Source: Pseudomonas koreensis
GTDB lineage: Bacteria > Pseudomonadota > Gammaproteobacteria > Pseudomonadales > Pseudomonadaceae
Direction of reading: 5' to 3'
NCBI RefSeq assembly: GCF_024169245.1
Contig: NZ_JALJWP010000001.1
Location: 1,985,501-2,049,500, forward strand
DNA length: 64,000 bases
Shown here: positions 1-9,200 of the stretch, one piece after another
How positions within the stretch are numbered: position 1 is the first letter of the stretch
Layout of the letters: every line of letters starts with the position of its first letter
The notes under the pieces: model-generated
The model's database searches: none
What the model was told of the DNA's origin: nothing
The model's input: the letters and a program-made list of their open reading frames with translations, nothing else
Position numbers and translations under genes: made by a program

Positions 1-212
1 ATCGTGCCGGCCTCGGCGCCGCCCTCGCTCAGGCGACAGAACTCCAGGCGCATCTGCACCTGTTTGCCCTTGGGCAGCGTGATGTACACCGCGTCAGCGC
101 CGACGCCGGTGAGCAACAGGCGCGCCGCGGCGAGGCTGGTGGCGGTGGCGCAGCTGCCGGTGGTCAGGCCGCTGCGCAGGGGCGCGGGTTGCTCGGCGGT
201 TTCGTCACGCAT
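1..212 (-). CDS. cbiD: Cobalt-precorrin-5B C1-methyltransferase CbiD (N-terminal part only)
   Basis: Partial gene that runs off the left edge; only about the first 70 residues are present. CbiD methylates C1 of the corrin ring and replaces CobF in many bacteria, including pseudomonads. The visible N-terminus (Met-Arg-Asp-Glu-Thr, then the motif [13 protein letters not shown]) is the CbiD signature. The ATG at 210-212 lies just inside the end of cobL, giving an 8-base overlap that suggests translational coupling in a leftward cobL-cbiD operon. The assignment rests on the N-terminal motif and the context; the remaining domain is outside the window. Confidence 0.88.
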   Translation of the reverse strand, partial: MRDETAEQPAPLRSGLTTGSCATATSLAAARLLLTGVGADAVYITLPKGKQVQMRLEFCRLSEGGAEAGT

Positions 213-1416
213 CGAGGGGTTTGACCAGTTCGAGCAAGGTGATCGGCAATGCCTGGCGCCAAGTGTCGAACTCGCCGAGCGGCTGCGCCTGGGCGACATG
301 AATGCGCGTCAGTTCACCGCCGTATTGTTCACGCCAGTGCAGCAGGGTGACTTCGCTTTGCAAAGTCACCGCGTTGGCGACCAGACGGCCGCCGGGTTTG
401 AGCTGTTCCCAGCAAGTCTCGAAGACGCCCTCGCGGGTGACACCGCCGCCGATAAAAACAGCGTCTGGACGTTCGAGGCCAGGCAGCGCGTGCGGCGCCT
501 TGCCGCGAATCAGTTGCAGGCCGGGCACGCCCAGCGCATCGCGGTTGTGTTCGATCAATTGCTGACGACCCTCGTCGGCCTCAACCGCAATGGCGCGGCA
601 ACTCGGATGGGCGCGCATCCACTCGATGCCGATCGAGCCGCTGCCGGCGCCGACATCCCAGAGCAGCTCTCCGGGCGTCGGCGCCAGGCGAGCGAGGGTA
701 ATCGCGCGCACGTCGCGCTTGGTCAACTGACCGTCGTGACGGAATGCCGAATCGGGCAAACCGGCGAGGCGCGACTGGCCGACGACTCCCGGTTCGGCCA
801 GACATTCGATAGCGATGACGTTAAGGTCAGCAACGGGCGCGTCGTCCCATTCATTGGCGGCGCGGTCAATGCGCCGCTCGGCGTCGCCACCCAGATGCTC
901 CAGAACAGTCATGCGACTTGCGCCGAAACCACGCTCGCACAGCAGCTGCGCAACGGCTGCCGGGCTGCTGCCGTCATTGCTCAGCAGCAACAGACGCACA
1001 CCGCTGAACAACTGCGCATTAAGCGCCGCCAGCGGGCGCGCCACCAGCGACACAATCGTCACCTCCTGCAACGGCCAGCCCAGCCGCGCCGCCGCCAATG
1101 CACACGACGAAGGCGCGGGAATGATCGACATCTCGGCGCTTGGTACCTGACGCGCCAGACTGGCTCCGACGCCGTAGAACATCGGATCGCCGCTGGCCAG
1201 CACGCAAACCGGCTCGCCACGCGATTCGAGCACCGGCGCGAGAGAAAACGGGCTCGGCCACAATTGCCGCTCGCCGCCAATGCACGGCGGCAGCAAATCC
1301 AGTTGCCGCTGGCCGCCGACGATCCGCGAAGCGCTCATCAGGGCACGCCGGGCGTTCTTGCCCAGGCCCTTGAAGCCGTCCTCACCAATTCCCACGATCG
1401 TCAGCCAGGGTGACAT
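205..1416 (-). CDS. cobL: Precorrin-6Y C5,15-methyltransferase (decarboxylating), CbiE-CbiT fusion
   Basis: 403 residues. CobL methylates C5 and C15 of precorrin-6B and decarboxylates the C12 acetate side chain. The N-terminal half (about 1-200) is a tetrapyrrole methyltransferase of the CbiE type: it starts with a beta-strand leading to Gly-Ile-Gly-Glu-Asp-Gly and later has the motif [11 protein letters not shown]. The C-terminal half (about 205-395) is a class I SAM methyltransferase of the CbiT type, with motif I [16 protein letters not shown] at about 240-255. It is transcribed away from cobG and overlaps the start of cbiD, so the two form one leftward unit. Length is normal for the fused enzyme. 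Confidence 0.95.
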   Translation of the reverse strand: MSPWLTIVGIGEDGFKGLGKNARRALMSASRIVGGQRQLDLLPPCIGGERQLWPSPFSLAPVLESRGEPVCVLASGDPMFYGVGASLARQVPSAEMSIIPAPSSCALAAARLGWPLQEVTIVSLVARPLAALNAQLFSGVRLLLLSNDGSSPAAVAQLLCERGFGASRMTVLEHLGGDAERRIDRAANEWDDAPVADLNVIAIECLAEPGVVGQSRLAGLPDSAFRHDGQLTKRDVRAITLARLAPTPGELLWDVGAGSGSIGIEWMRAHPSCRAIAVEADEGRQQLIEHNRDALGVPGLQLIRGKAPHALPGLERPDAVFIGGGVTREGVFETCWEQLKPGGRLVANAVTLQSEVTLLHWREQYGGELTRIHVAQAQPLGEFDTWRQALPITLLELVKPLDA

Positions 1417-1453
1417 CTATATTCCTCTAAACGTGCCGTTCCGACGGGCAGAC

Positions 1454-1484
1454 TTTTCATGCCGCCGGACAAAGCAGGCATAAT
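1454..1484 (+). promoter_or_regulatory. Possible sigma-70-like promoter for cobGHIJ
   Basis: In the 132-base divergent gap between cobL and cobG there is a TTTTCA element and, 19 bases on, CATAAT. This is a plausible but imperfect -35/-10 pair about 65 bases before the cobG start. No cobalamin riboswitch B12-box could be recognised in the gap. Inference from sequence only. Confidence 0.3.
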
Positions 1485-1548
1485 ACCGCGCCTTCGCCCG
1501 CGAAGCGCTTCTGCCACGCAACCGGTCAGCCCCTTGAACGAACGCCCG

Positions 1549-2847
1549 ATGTCCACCGCCTTACGCCCCTCGGCCTGCCCGGGGTTGCTGCGTATCGTCC
1601 AGGCACTGGACGGCGGTATCTGTCGGATCAAGCTCGACGGCGGTTCGATCAGCGCTGATCAGGCCGATGCGGTGGCCACTGCCGCCGAGCAGTTCGCCAG
1701 TGGCGCGATCGAGGCAACCAATCGCGGCAATCTGCAGATTCGCGGGATCGGTGCGCAATCGGCGGCGCTGATCGAGCGCTTGCTCGCCGTTGGCCTTGGG
1801 CCAAAAACCGCCGCCGGCGACGATGTGCGTAATCTGATGCTCAGTCCGACCGCCGGAATCGATTGGCAGATGCTGATTGACACGCGTCCGCTCGCCGAAC
1901 AGATCCTCGACACCTTGCAAAGCCATCCGCGCTTCCACGAGCTGAGCGCCAAGTTCGCAGTGCAGCTCGATGGCGGTGAAGCGCTGGCGATGCTCGAGCA
2001 TCCCCATGACCTCTGGCTGTCGGCGTTCGAGCGTGATGGCGACATCCTCTGGGCATTCGGTCTGGCCGGTTGCCCGACCGATCGGCCGCTCGGCGCTGTG
2101 ACCCTGGACAACGCCCACGCGCTGGTGGTCGCGGTGCTGGAGTTGTTTCTCGACCTGGCCCGGCCAGAGCAAACACGGATGCGCCATCTGCTCGACGAGT
2201 TGCCAAGGCTCGCCTTCCTTGAATCGTTGCGCGAGCGTGTATTGGTCAAGGCGATCAGCAATTGGCAGCGCCCGACGTCGGCAGACGCGCTGCACATTGG
2301 CGCCCGGCAGCAAAACACGACGGATCGTTTTTACATCGGCGCGGTGCCGCCGCTGGGTCGACTCGATCCGCCGATGCTGCGCGGCGCGGCGCAACTGGCG
2401 CGCCAATTTGGCGATGGCAGCCTGCGTTTCACCCCGTGGCAAAGCCTGCTGCTGCCGAACGTGAAGGCCACTGATACCGACGCAGTGCTTGAGCAGTTTC
2501 GGGCGTTGGGCCTGTTGGCGACCGCAGCCGAACCGCTGACCCGCCTGATCGCCTGCACCGGTGCCGATGGCTGCGGCAAAGGCCTGGCCGACACCAAACA
2601 GGACGCCCGGCAACTGGCACCTCTGCTGCCGCCGGGACTCAGCGTGCACCTGTCGGGTTGTTCGCGCTCCTGCGCCGCCGCTCACTGCGCCCCGGCCACG
2701 CTGCTGGCCGTTGCCCCCGGTCATTACGACCTCTACTTTCGCGATGCAGCACAGCCCGGTTTCGGCTCGCTGCACGCCTGCAACCTTACTATTGAAGCGG
2801 CCGCGACCCTGCTCGACGCCCGCTCCCGGAGCCCCCTTGATGCTTGA
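1549..2847 (+). CDS. cobG: Precorrin-3B synthase CobG
   Basis: 432 residues from the ATG at 1549. CobG is the oxygen-dependent monooxygenase of the aerobic cobalamin pathway, converting precorrin-3A to precorrin-3B with an Fe-S cluster and a nitrite/sulfite-reductase-like fold. The start chosen begins Met-Ser-Thr-Ala-Leu-Arg-Pro-Ser-Ala-Cys-Pro-Gly, the usual N-terminus; the frame stays open 30 codons further upstream without family-like sequence. Cysteines expected of the siroheme/4Fe-4S half are seen around residues 350-385 (Ala-Cys-Thr-Gly-Ala-Asp-Gly-Cys-Gly and Ser-Gly-Cys-Ser-Arg-Ser-Cys-Ala). First gene of a rightward operon; its end overlaps cobH by 8 bases. Confidence 0.93.
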   Translation: MSTALRPSACPGLLRIVQALDGGICRIKLDGGSISADQADAVATAAEQFASGAIEATNRGNLQIRGIGAQSAALIERLLAVGLGPKTAAGDDVRNLMLSPTAGIDWQMLIDTRPLAEQILDTLQSHPRFHELSAKFAVQLDGGEALAMLEHPHDLWLSAFERDGDILWAFGLAGCPTDRPLGAVTLDNAHALVVAVLELFLDLARPEQTRMRHLLDELPRLAFLESLRERVLVKAISNWQRPTSADALHIGARQQNTTDRFYIGAVPPLGRLDPPMLRGAAQLARQFGDGSLRFTPWQSLLLPNVKATDTDAVLEQFRALGLLATAAEPLTRLIACTGADGCGKGLADTKQDARQLAPLLPPGLSVHLSGCSRSCAAAHCAPATLLAVAPGHYDLYFRDAAQPGFGSLHACNLTIEAAATLLDARSRSPLDA

Positions 2848-3466
2848 TTACATCCGCGACGGTCAGGAGATCTATCGCAACTCCTTCGCGATCATTCGCC
2901 GCGAGGCCAATCTGGCGCGCATCCCCGCCGATCTGGAAAAACTCGCAGTGCGGGTGATCCACGCGTGCGGCATGGTCGAGGCCGTCGACGGTCTGCAGTT
3001 TTCCGAAGGCGCGGGCAAGGCCGGGCGCGATGCGCTGGCGGCCGGCGCGCCGATTCTCTGCGACGCGCGGATGGTCTCCGAAGGCGTGACCCGCCCCCGT
3101 CTGCCGGCCAACAATCAAGTGATCTGCACCTTGCGCGACGACAGCGTGCCGGAGCTTGCTCGCGAGCTGGGCAACACCCGCTCGGCTGCCGCGCTGGAGC
3201 TGTGGCGCCCGCACCTTGCAGGCAGTGTGGTGGTGATCGGAAATGCGCCGACCGCGCTGTTCTATCTGCTGGAAATGCTCGATGCCGGCGCGCCGAAACC
3301 GGCGCTGATTCTCGGTTTCCCGGTGGGCTTCGTCGGCGCTGCCGAATCGAAAGCCGCACTGGCCGCCGACAGTCGTGGCGTGCCGTTCGTGATCATGCAG
3401 GGCCGCCTCGGCGGCAGCGCCATGGCCGCCGCCGCCGTCAATGCTCTCGCCACGGAGATCGAATGA
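2840..3466 (+). CDS. cobH: Precorrin-8X methylmutase CobH
   Basis: 208 residues. CobH moves the methyl group from C11 to C12 of precorrin-8X to give hydrogenobyrinate. The catalytic histidine lies in Val-Ile-His-Ala-Cys-Gly-Met at about residues 43-49, followed by the typical Asp-Gly-Leu-Gln-Phe-Ser. The C-terminus carries the conserved [13 protein letters not shown]. The ATG at 2840 sits inside the end of cobG and the TGA overlaps the cobI start, so the cob genes are tightly coupled. Length agrees with the family (about 210 residues). Confidence 0.96.
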   Translation: MLDYIRDGQEIYRNSFAIIRREANLARIPADLEKLAVRVIHACGMVEAVDGLQFSEGAGKAGRDALAAGAPILCDARMVSEGVTRPRLPANNQVICTLRDDSVPELARELGNTRSAAALELWRPHLAGSVVVIGNAPTALFYLLEMLDAGAPKPALILGFPVGFVGAAESKAALAADSRGVPFVIMQGRLGGSAMAAAAVNALATEIE

Positions 3467-4197
3467 TGCAGGCCAAAGGACGTCTGATCGGCCTCGGTGT
3501 CGGCCCCGGTGATCCGGAACTGATTACCGTCAAAGCCTTGCGCCTGCTGCGCGAATCACCGGTGGTCGCGTACTTCGTGGCCAAGGGCAAGAAGGGCAAT
3601 GCGTTCGGGATCATCGAGGCGCACTTGGTCGAGGCGCAGAATCTGCTGCCGCTGGTGTACCCGGTGACCACCGAGGCGTTGCCGGCGCCGCTGTTGTATG
3701 AGCAGGTCATCAGCGATTTCTACGACGAAGCCGCCGTGGCGGTGGCCGAGCATCTGGACGCCGGCCGCGACGTGGCGGTGATCTGCGAAGGTGACCCGTT
3801 CTTCTACGGCTCCTACATGTATTTGCATGACCGCCTCGCCAGTCTCTATGAAGCCGAAGTGGTGCCCGGCGTGTGCTCGATGCTTGGCGGCGCTTCGGTG
3901 CTCGGCGCGCCGCTGGTGTATCGAAATCAGAGCCTGTCGGTACTTTCCGGTGTGCTGCCCCATGACGAATTGAAACGACGTCTGGCCGATGCCGATGCGG
4001 CGGTGATCATGAAACTGGGGCGCAATTTTCCCAAGGTGCGTCAGGTGCTTGAAGAACTTGGCCTCGCCGACCGTGCGTTGTATGTCGAGCGTGCGACCAT
4101 GGCCAATCAGAAGATCGTGCCGATGGATCAGGTCGAGCCGATGTCCTCGCCGTACTTCTCGCTGATCATCGTCCCGGGCGAACGGTGGCAAGGTTGA
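3463..4197 (+). CDS. cobI: Precorrin-2 C20-methyltransferase CobI
   Basis: 244 residues. CobI is a SAM-dependent uroporphyrin-III-methylase-fold enzyme that methylates C20 of precorrin-2. Seen: N-terminal glycine motif [13 protein letters not shown] and the second SAM-site motif [12 protein letters not shown] near residue 107. Two consecutive ATG codons (3463 and 3466) are possible starts; the first overlaps the cobH stop. The stop overlaps the cobJ ATG by one base. Confidence 0.95.
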   Translation: MMQAKGRLIGLGVGPGDPELITVKALRLLRESPVVAYFVAKGKKGNAFGIIEAHLVEAQNLLPLVYPVTTEALPAPLLYEQVISDFYDEAAVAVAEHLDAGRDVAVICEGDPFFYGSYMYLHDRLASLYEAEVVPGVCSMLGGASVLGAPLVYRNQSLSVLSGVLPHDELKRRLADADAAVIMKLGRNFPKVRQVLEELGLADRALYVERATMANQKIVPMDQVEPMSSPYFSLIIVPGERWQG

Positions 4198-5897
4198 TGA
4201 GCCAATCGACTCCCGCCATCGTCATTCTCGGCCAAGGCAGCCTCGCGACGGCGCGGCGGATTCAGCAGATCTACCCGGCGGCGCAGATCCATGGCCTTGC
4301 CGGACGCGTCGTAGGCGCCGACTGCGTGTATCAGGAATTTGGTGCGACACTGCGCGCGTTGTATCAACAGGACACGCCAATCATTGCGCTGTGTGCAGCC
4401 GGGATTGTCATCCGCACCTTGGCGCCGTTGTTGCTGGAGAAAGGCGCCGAGCCGGCGGTGCTGGCGGTGGCCGAAGATGGCAGCGCGGTAGTGCCATTGC
4501 TCGGCGGCCTCGGCGGGGTAAACGTCATGGCCCGGGAGATCGCGGCGGCGCTGCAAGTGGCGCCGGCAATCACCACCAGCGGTGAATTGCGCTTTGGCAC
4601 TTGCCTGCTCAATCCGCCCAGTGGTTATGCGCTGGCGGATCTGGAGTCGGGCAAACGTTTCGTTTCCGACCTGCTGGCCGGGCACAGCGTGCGTATCGAA
4701 GGCGCGGCGCCGTGGCTGGATCAGGCGCAGTTGCCGCAGGATCCGCAGGCGCAGCGGTCGATTCATGTGAGCAGTGCGCAGCGTGTGGCCAGCGCCGATG
4801 AATTGCTGATTTACCCGCGCAGTGTGGCGGTGGCGGTGAGTGCTGACGTGGCGGATCTGGCCAATGTCGTGCGCAATGCGCTGCATGCAGCCACCGTCGC
4901 CGTGCCGGCGTTGGCCTGTCTGGTGGCAGCCGACACTGACATGGCTTCGACGAATCTGCGTGAAGCTGCGCTCGAATTGGGCGTGCCCCTGCGCTTCGTC
5001 GCCGCGCAAAGCGATCTGCAAACCTTGGCCCGCGTTGCAGTGCCAGCGGCGGATGTGATCAGCGTTGAAAATCTCGCGGTCGCGATTGCCGAGCAACCGC
5101 TGGACGTGTCGCAGATCGGCCGCCCGCGCGGTCGTCTCGCGGTCATCGGCCTGGGCCCCGGCGCCGCCGATTTGATGGTGCCCGCGGTAAAGGCCGAACT
5201 GGCCCGCGCCACCGATGTGCTCGGCTATGAAACCTACGTGCGCATGGCCGGCCCCTTCCGCGACGATCAGGTGCAGCACTGCACCGACAACCGCGAAGAA
5301 ATGCAGCGCGCCCGCCACGCCTTCCGCCTCGCCGCCGAAGGACGTTCGGTGATCGTAGTGTCTTCCGGCGACCCGGGCGTATTCGCCATGGCCGCTGCGG
5401 TGCTCGAAGCTCTGCACGAATCGGATGACCCGGCGTGGCACAGCGTCGATCTGGAAATCCTGCCGGGTGTCTCCGCGTCACTGGCCACCGCCGCTCAGGC
5501 CGGTGCGCCGCTGGGGCATGACTTCTGCGTGATGTCGCTGTCGGACAACCTCAAGCCGTGGGCGATCATCGAGAAACGTCTGGATCTGGCCGCCGAAGCG
5601 GATCTGGCGCTGGCGTTCTACAACCCGATCTCCCGCGCCCGTCCGTGGCAACTGGGTCGGGCACTGGAAATTGTTGCCCGGCACCGCACGCCGCAAACCC
5701 CGGTTGTCCTGGGGCGTGACATCGGGCGACCGGGGCAGACATTGCGCACCACGACGTTGGGCGCATTGACCGCAGATCAGGTGGACATGCGCACGATGGT
5801 ATTGATCGGCTCTTCGACCACGTGCACGTTCACCCGCGCGAGTGGTGGGCATTGGGTGTACACGCCACGTTGGTACGGTGAAAAGCCGATGTCCTGA
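4197..5897 (+). CDS. cobJ: CbiG-CobJ fusion: precorrin-3B C17-methyltransferase with N-terminal CbiG-like domain
   Basis: 566 residues from the ATG overlapping the cobI stop. The C-terminal half (about 310-560) is CobJ/CbiH, the ring-contracting C17-methyltransferase, with Val-Ile-Gly-Leu-Gly-Pro-Gly-Ala at its start and Val-Ser-Ser-Gly-Asp-Pro-Gly-Val-Phe-Ala-Met in the SAM pocket. The N-terminal half (about 1-310) is CbiG-like; the conserved part (Ala-Ala-Gly-Ile-Val-Ile-Arg and Leu-Gly-Gly-Leu-Gly-Gly-Val-Asn) is visible. In the anaerobic route CbiG opens the lactone ring, so its presence beside oxygen-dependent CobG is a mosaic feature. Last gene of the rightward unit; a terminator follows about 95 bases downstream. 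Confidence 0.93.
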   Translation: MSQSTPAIVILGQGSLATARRIQQIYPAAQIHGLAGRVVGADCVYQEFGATLRALYQQDTPIIALCAAGIVIRTLAPLLLEKGAEPAVLAVAEDGSAVVPLLGGLGGVNVMAREIAAALQVAPAITTSGELRFGTCLLNPPSGYALADLESGKRFVSDLLAGHSVRIEGAAPWLDQAQLPQDPQAQRSIHVSSAQRVASADELLIYPRSVAVAVSADVADLANVVRNALHAATVAVPALACLVAADTDMASTNLREAALELGVPLRFVAAQSDLQTLARVAVPAADVISVENLAVAIAEQPLDVSQIGRPRGRLAVIGLGPGAADLMVPAVKAELARATDVLGYETYVRMAGPFRDDQVQHCTDNREEMQRARHAFRLAAEGRSVIVVSSGDPGVFAMAAAVLEALHESDDPAWHSVDLEILPGVSASLATAAQAGAPLGHDFCVMSLSDNLKPWAIIEKRLDLAAEADLALAFYNPISRARPWQLGRALEIVARHRTPQTPVVLGRDIGRPGQTLRTTTLGALTADQVDMRTMVLIGSSTTCTFTRASGGHWVYTPRWYGEKPMS

Positions 5898-5917
5898 CAT
5901 TGCCGGTGTTGTAGCAG

Positions 5918-5941
5918 AGGGAAGTTGTAAATAACTTCTCT
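5918..5941. repeat. Small inverted repeat GAAGTT-N6-AACTTC between cobJ and the first giant toxin
   Basis: GAAGTT at 5921-5926 and AACTTC at 5933-5938 form a perfect 6-base inverted repeat with a 6-base spacer. The flanking AGAG/TCT(C) bases partly extend it. It lies 20 bases after cobJ and before the terminator. It could be a regulator site or the base of a small hairpin; function is unknown. Confidence 0.4.
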
Positions 5942-5991
5942 CGTCGTGACATCAGGTCAACACTTGCGAAGTTGAGCCTCTACTTTAATAC

Positions 5992-6024
5992 AAGGCCATG
6001 CTCTTTACGGGGGCGTGGCTTTTT
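5992..6024 (+). terminator. Rho-independent terminator after cobJ
   Basis: GCCATGC (5995-6001) pairs with GCGTGGC (6013-6019), with one G-U pair, and is followed immediately by TTTTT. It separates the cob operon from the toxin gene. The rest of the 303-base gap holds the small inverted repeat and about 175 AT-richer bases in which no confident promoter was assigned. Confidence 0.7.
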
Positions 6025-6200
6025 GTCATTTATGGCAGAGGAAAAAACGGGCGAAGTTGTTGCTGAATCATGCGGCTGTCGCATTGGAATGTTGATCGAT
6101 GTTTCATTCGACATTATTTGAGCTTCTTCAAGTTTGAGTGCTCCGTACTTCCTCACTAGTTTGTTGCGACTCAGGACTATTGAATCAAGGAAGAATGCGG

Positions 6201-9200
6201 ATGAGTACTACGGGAAACCAAACCGACGAACTTACATTCACCTCGGCTGCAGAATATTCAACCCTCAAGGATGTATTGAGCGAGTTTGCCGGGTCAGGCG
6301 AATATGCGGCGCTGGCCCAGTCTCATGAAGTTGCCAGCAACACCGCCGCGGTGGTTGAAAAACTGTTGCCGGTGAAACTGTTTCAGGAGCGACTCGAAAC
6401 CTTGCTGGATCGCAAGTCTACGCCGCTGCCCGTGGGCATCCACGGAATACGAACCCGGTTGAATCGCTATGTGGCGAGATTGGCAGCAACGGTGGACATG
6501 CTCAACGGCGTCGCCCGGCCCGTGCCAAACATCATGCATTTCGTTTGGGTCGGCGGCAGTGAGGTCGGCGCCAATCAGCGCGATTACATGAACATCTGGC
6601 GCCAGGTGCTGGAGCCGCAGGGGTATCGGTTCAATCTCTGGTACGACAGTGATGCACTGCTTGCTTTTGAGATGAACAGGGTGATTCTCGACAGCGCAAG
6701 AACGGATGCGATGGCGACGGGAGGCGACCAGGTCACCTCGCCCGACCAGTTGTCACAGATGATTGAAGACCGCGCGCGGGCATTGAAACATCAGATGTTC
6801 GACTTCCTGAACCAGCCGCAATGGGCTGGTCGGGCGGACGAGGCGCGTATCGAGCTGATGGTTCGCGCTTACGGCAAGGATCACGCGACGCTTGAGGCGT
6901 TCCGGCAGCGGTGCCTGGAAACGCATCAGGCCATGGCCGGCACGGACTTGCAGCTGCGTGACGTTCGCCACGAGTTCGCCGGGCACTTTTTACAGGATGT
7001 CTATCAACGCGAAGTGTCCCTGCGCGGCAATTTTGCCGCCGCGAGCGATGTCGTACGGCTGCAGGCCGAGTATCTGGAGGGAGGGCGTTACAGCGACATG
7101 GATTACTTGCCGCCGCTGGCCAAGACGTTGGGCGGCGTGGATATCAGCGGTTTTGATGACAAGCAGCGACTTTGGCTCTTGAAACTGTTGCTGGATCACG
7201 ATCAAGCGCTGATGCCCGGGCGGGATCGGAACCGTTATACGGCGATTACCGGGAAAGTTCCCGCTCGGCATGAAGAGGCGCTCACTACTTTTGCGCGCGG
7301 TAAACCCGGGATTCATCAGATTTTCGTCGCACCACAGGACAACCTTGTGCCGCACGATGCCCTTCGCCTGGGAACCGCCGAGGGCCGTGCCGATCGCGGA
7401 GAAATGAATGCGCATTTCATCGCTCATCCGGGCAGCGCGATGACCCTGGCTTACATGCAGATGATCCGGGTCAATTATGACTGCCTTCTAGAGGCGGAGC
7501 GCCGCTTGCTCGCGGCCGGCATCGATATCGCGGACCAGGCACGGGCGTTGCCAGTCATTCAAAATGTGGTCAATGAAGCGGCGTCGGCGGGCAAGTTTCC
7601 GAAATCCAGTATTTACTATGCTTCAGGGAAGTTGACCGAGGCGATCTGCACTTATTATCGGGACGGTATTCGAGTCAATGCCGTGGGCACCATTACGCTT
7701 ACCGGGCCGGGTGCTGGGGCGGCAGGACATGTCAGATACATCGAACAGCGTGTGCCAGCCGATCAGATTGATAAGGTTCGTGATCGCCTGAAATTGCTTG
7801 AGGGCTATAACGTTTATACAGAGGAGGAGCGGATCTCCGGCTGGACAGTGGGTGGCGATGAAAACAAGTGGCTTGAGAACGAGCAGGAAAAATGGCGCAG
7901 CGGCAAACTCAAGTCACGTTACGTCGGGCAGTTGGCGGATCTGCTGAGGCCGCAGACGCTGACCTTCAAACAAGGCTGGCCGGTGATCGAAGGCAAACCA
8001 GTGCTGTTGACCTCGGTGCTGCAACAGCTGATGGATGACTTGGGCGAACCGTTCATTCGCGCAATGAAAGACAAGTTGAGCGGCGACATCACTTTTACCG
8101 AAGCGTTTTCCATCGGTTTCGATACCCGCCAGCAGATTCTGGCCCAGCCTGCTTTTGAATTGCCGCCGTCTCTCGGTGCCGAGTCCACCAGTAACCTGAA
8201 CGAACTGTTGGTGCGGGTGGCCCGCGGCTCGCTTGTTGTCGAACAACTCAGCCCGTTGCTGCGCGTAATGCTGGGCGGGATGTTCGGCGCGGCGAGTCTG
8301 GATATCGATGGCTTTGCCGGTGCATGGAAAAAGCTGTCGAACCTCGCCGCGCGAACCGCCGACGATGGGCTGTTTGCCCGCTACAACGCTATCGAAAATG
8401 CCTTGCGCCAGTCCGCGTCACCGGCCTTCAAGGCTGGCCTGGCAAGCGCTGAACCGTCCACCACGTACACGGCCCGCGAACTCAAGGTGCGCGCCTTGAG
8501 CGATCCATTGACGGTGCGTCAGTGGGGCGAGCGTATCGCCCGGATCAACAGTACGGCGCGCCGTGAATATCACGGGCAGATTCTGCGCAGCGGTGAGGCG
8601 GTTCGTACCGAACTGTTTGACGCTGGCGCCATTTCCGCGAGGAAGGTGCCGCAGGATCTGCTCATGACCACGCCGGGCGATCCAGGTCGTCGCTGCTATC
8701 CGCTGGCACTGATGATGGCGGCGGCGCTGGTCGGTGGGGAAGCGGCCGAGCGAGCCCTGATCGGCCGGGTGGCGAATGTCAGTCACGCTGCAGAGGACGC
8801 CGACTCGCGGGCTTTGCTGGCGGCGCTGGACGAATTGCAGACGGTGCCGCTGACAGCTGTCGGCAAGCTCCAGGGCCATCAGAGCCTGGACACCATCGTA
8901 CAAGCGCTCGAGGCGAAAAGCGCTTCGACCGTCATGCTGCTCGACACCGGCAATCACGCGCTGCTGATGGCAAAAATAGTGGCAGGCAGCCAGACGGTCT
9001 ACCGGTTTTACGAGCCGAATTTCGCGATCTACGGATTTGCACGGGTAGAGCAGCTTAAAGAGGGCATGCAGCGTTACCTGAGCAGAGATGAGGGAGCAAT
9101 GGCGCGGTTATATGGTCTCGCGGAGGGCGACCGTGCGCGGTTCAATGTGGTCGAGCTCGATACCACAGTGATCGCGGACAAAACGCTGTTGACGAATACG

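Noticed and set aside
4..1413. Long rightward open frame opposite cobL (and similar ones opposite toxin B at 14242-16581, retS at 24386-25705 and purH at 28113-29792)
   Set aside because: Arg/Gln/His-rich translations antisense to well-recognised genes; they reflect high GC at third codon positions.
1417..1548. Cobalamin riboswitch before cobG
   Set aside because: The gap is only 132 bases and no B12-box or characteristic conserved core could be found on either strand.
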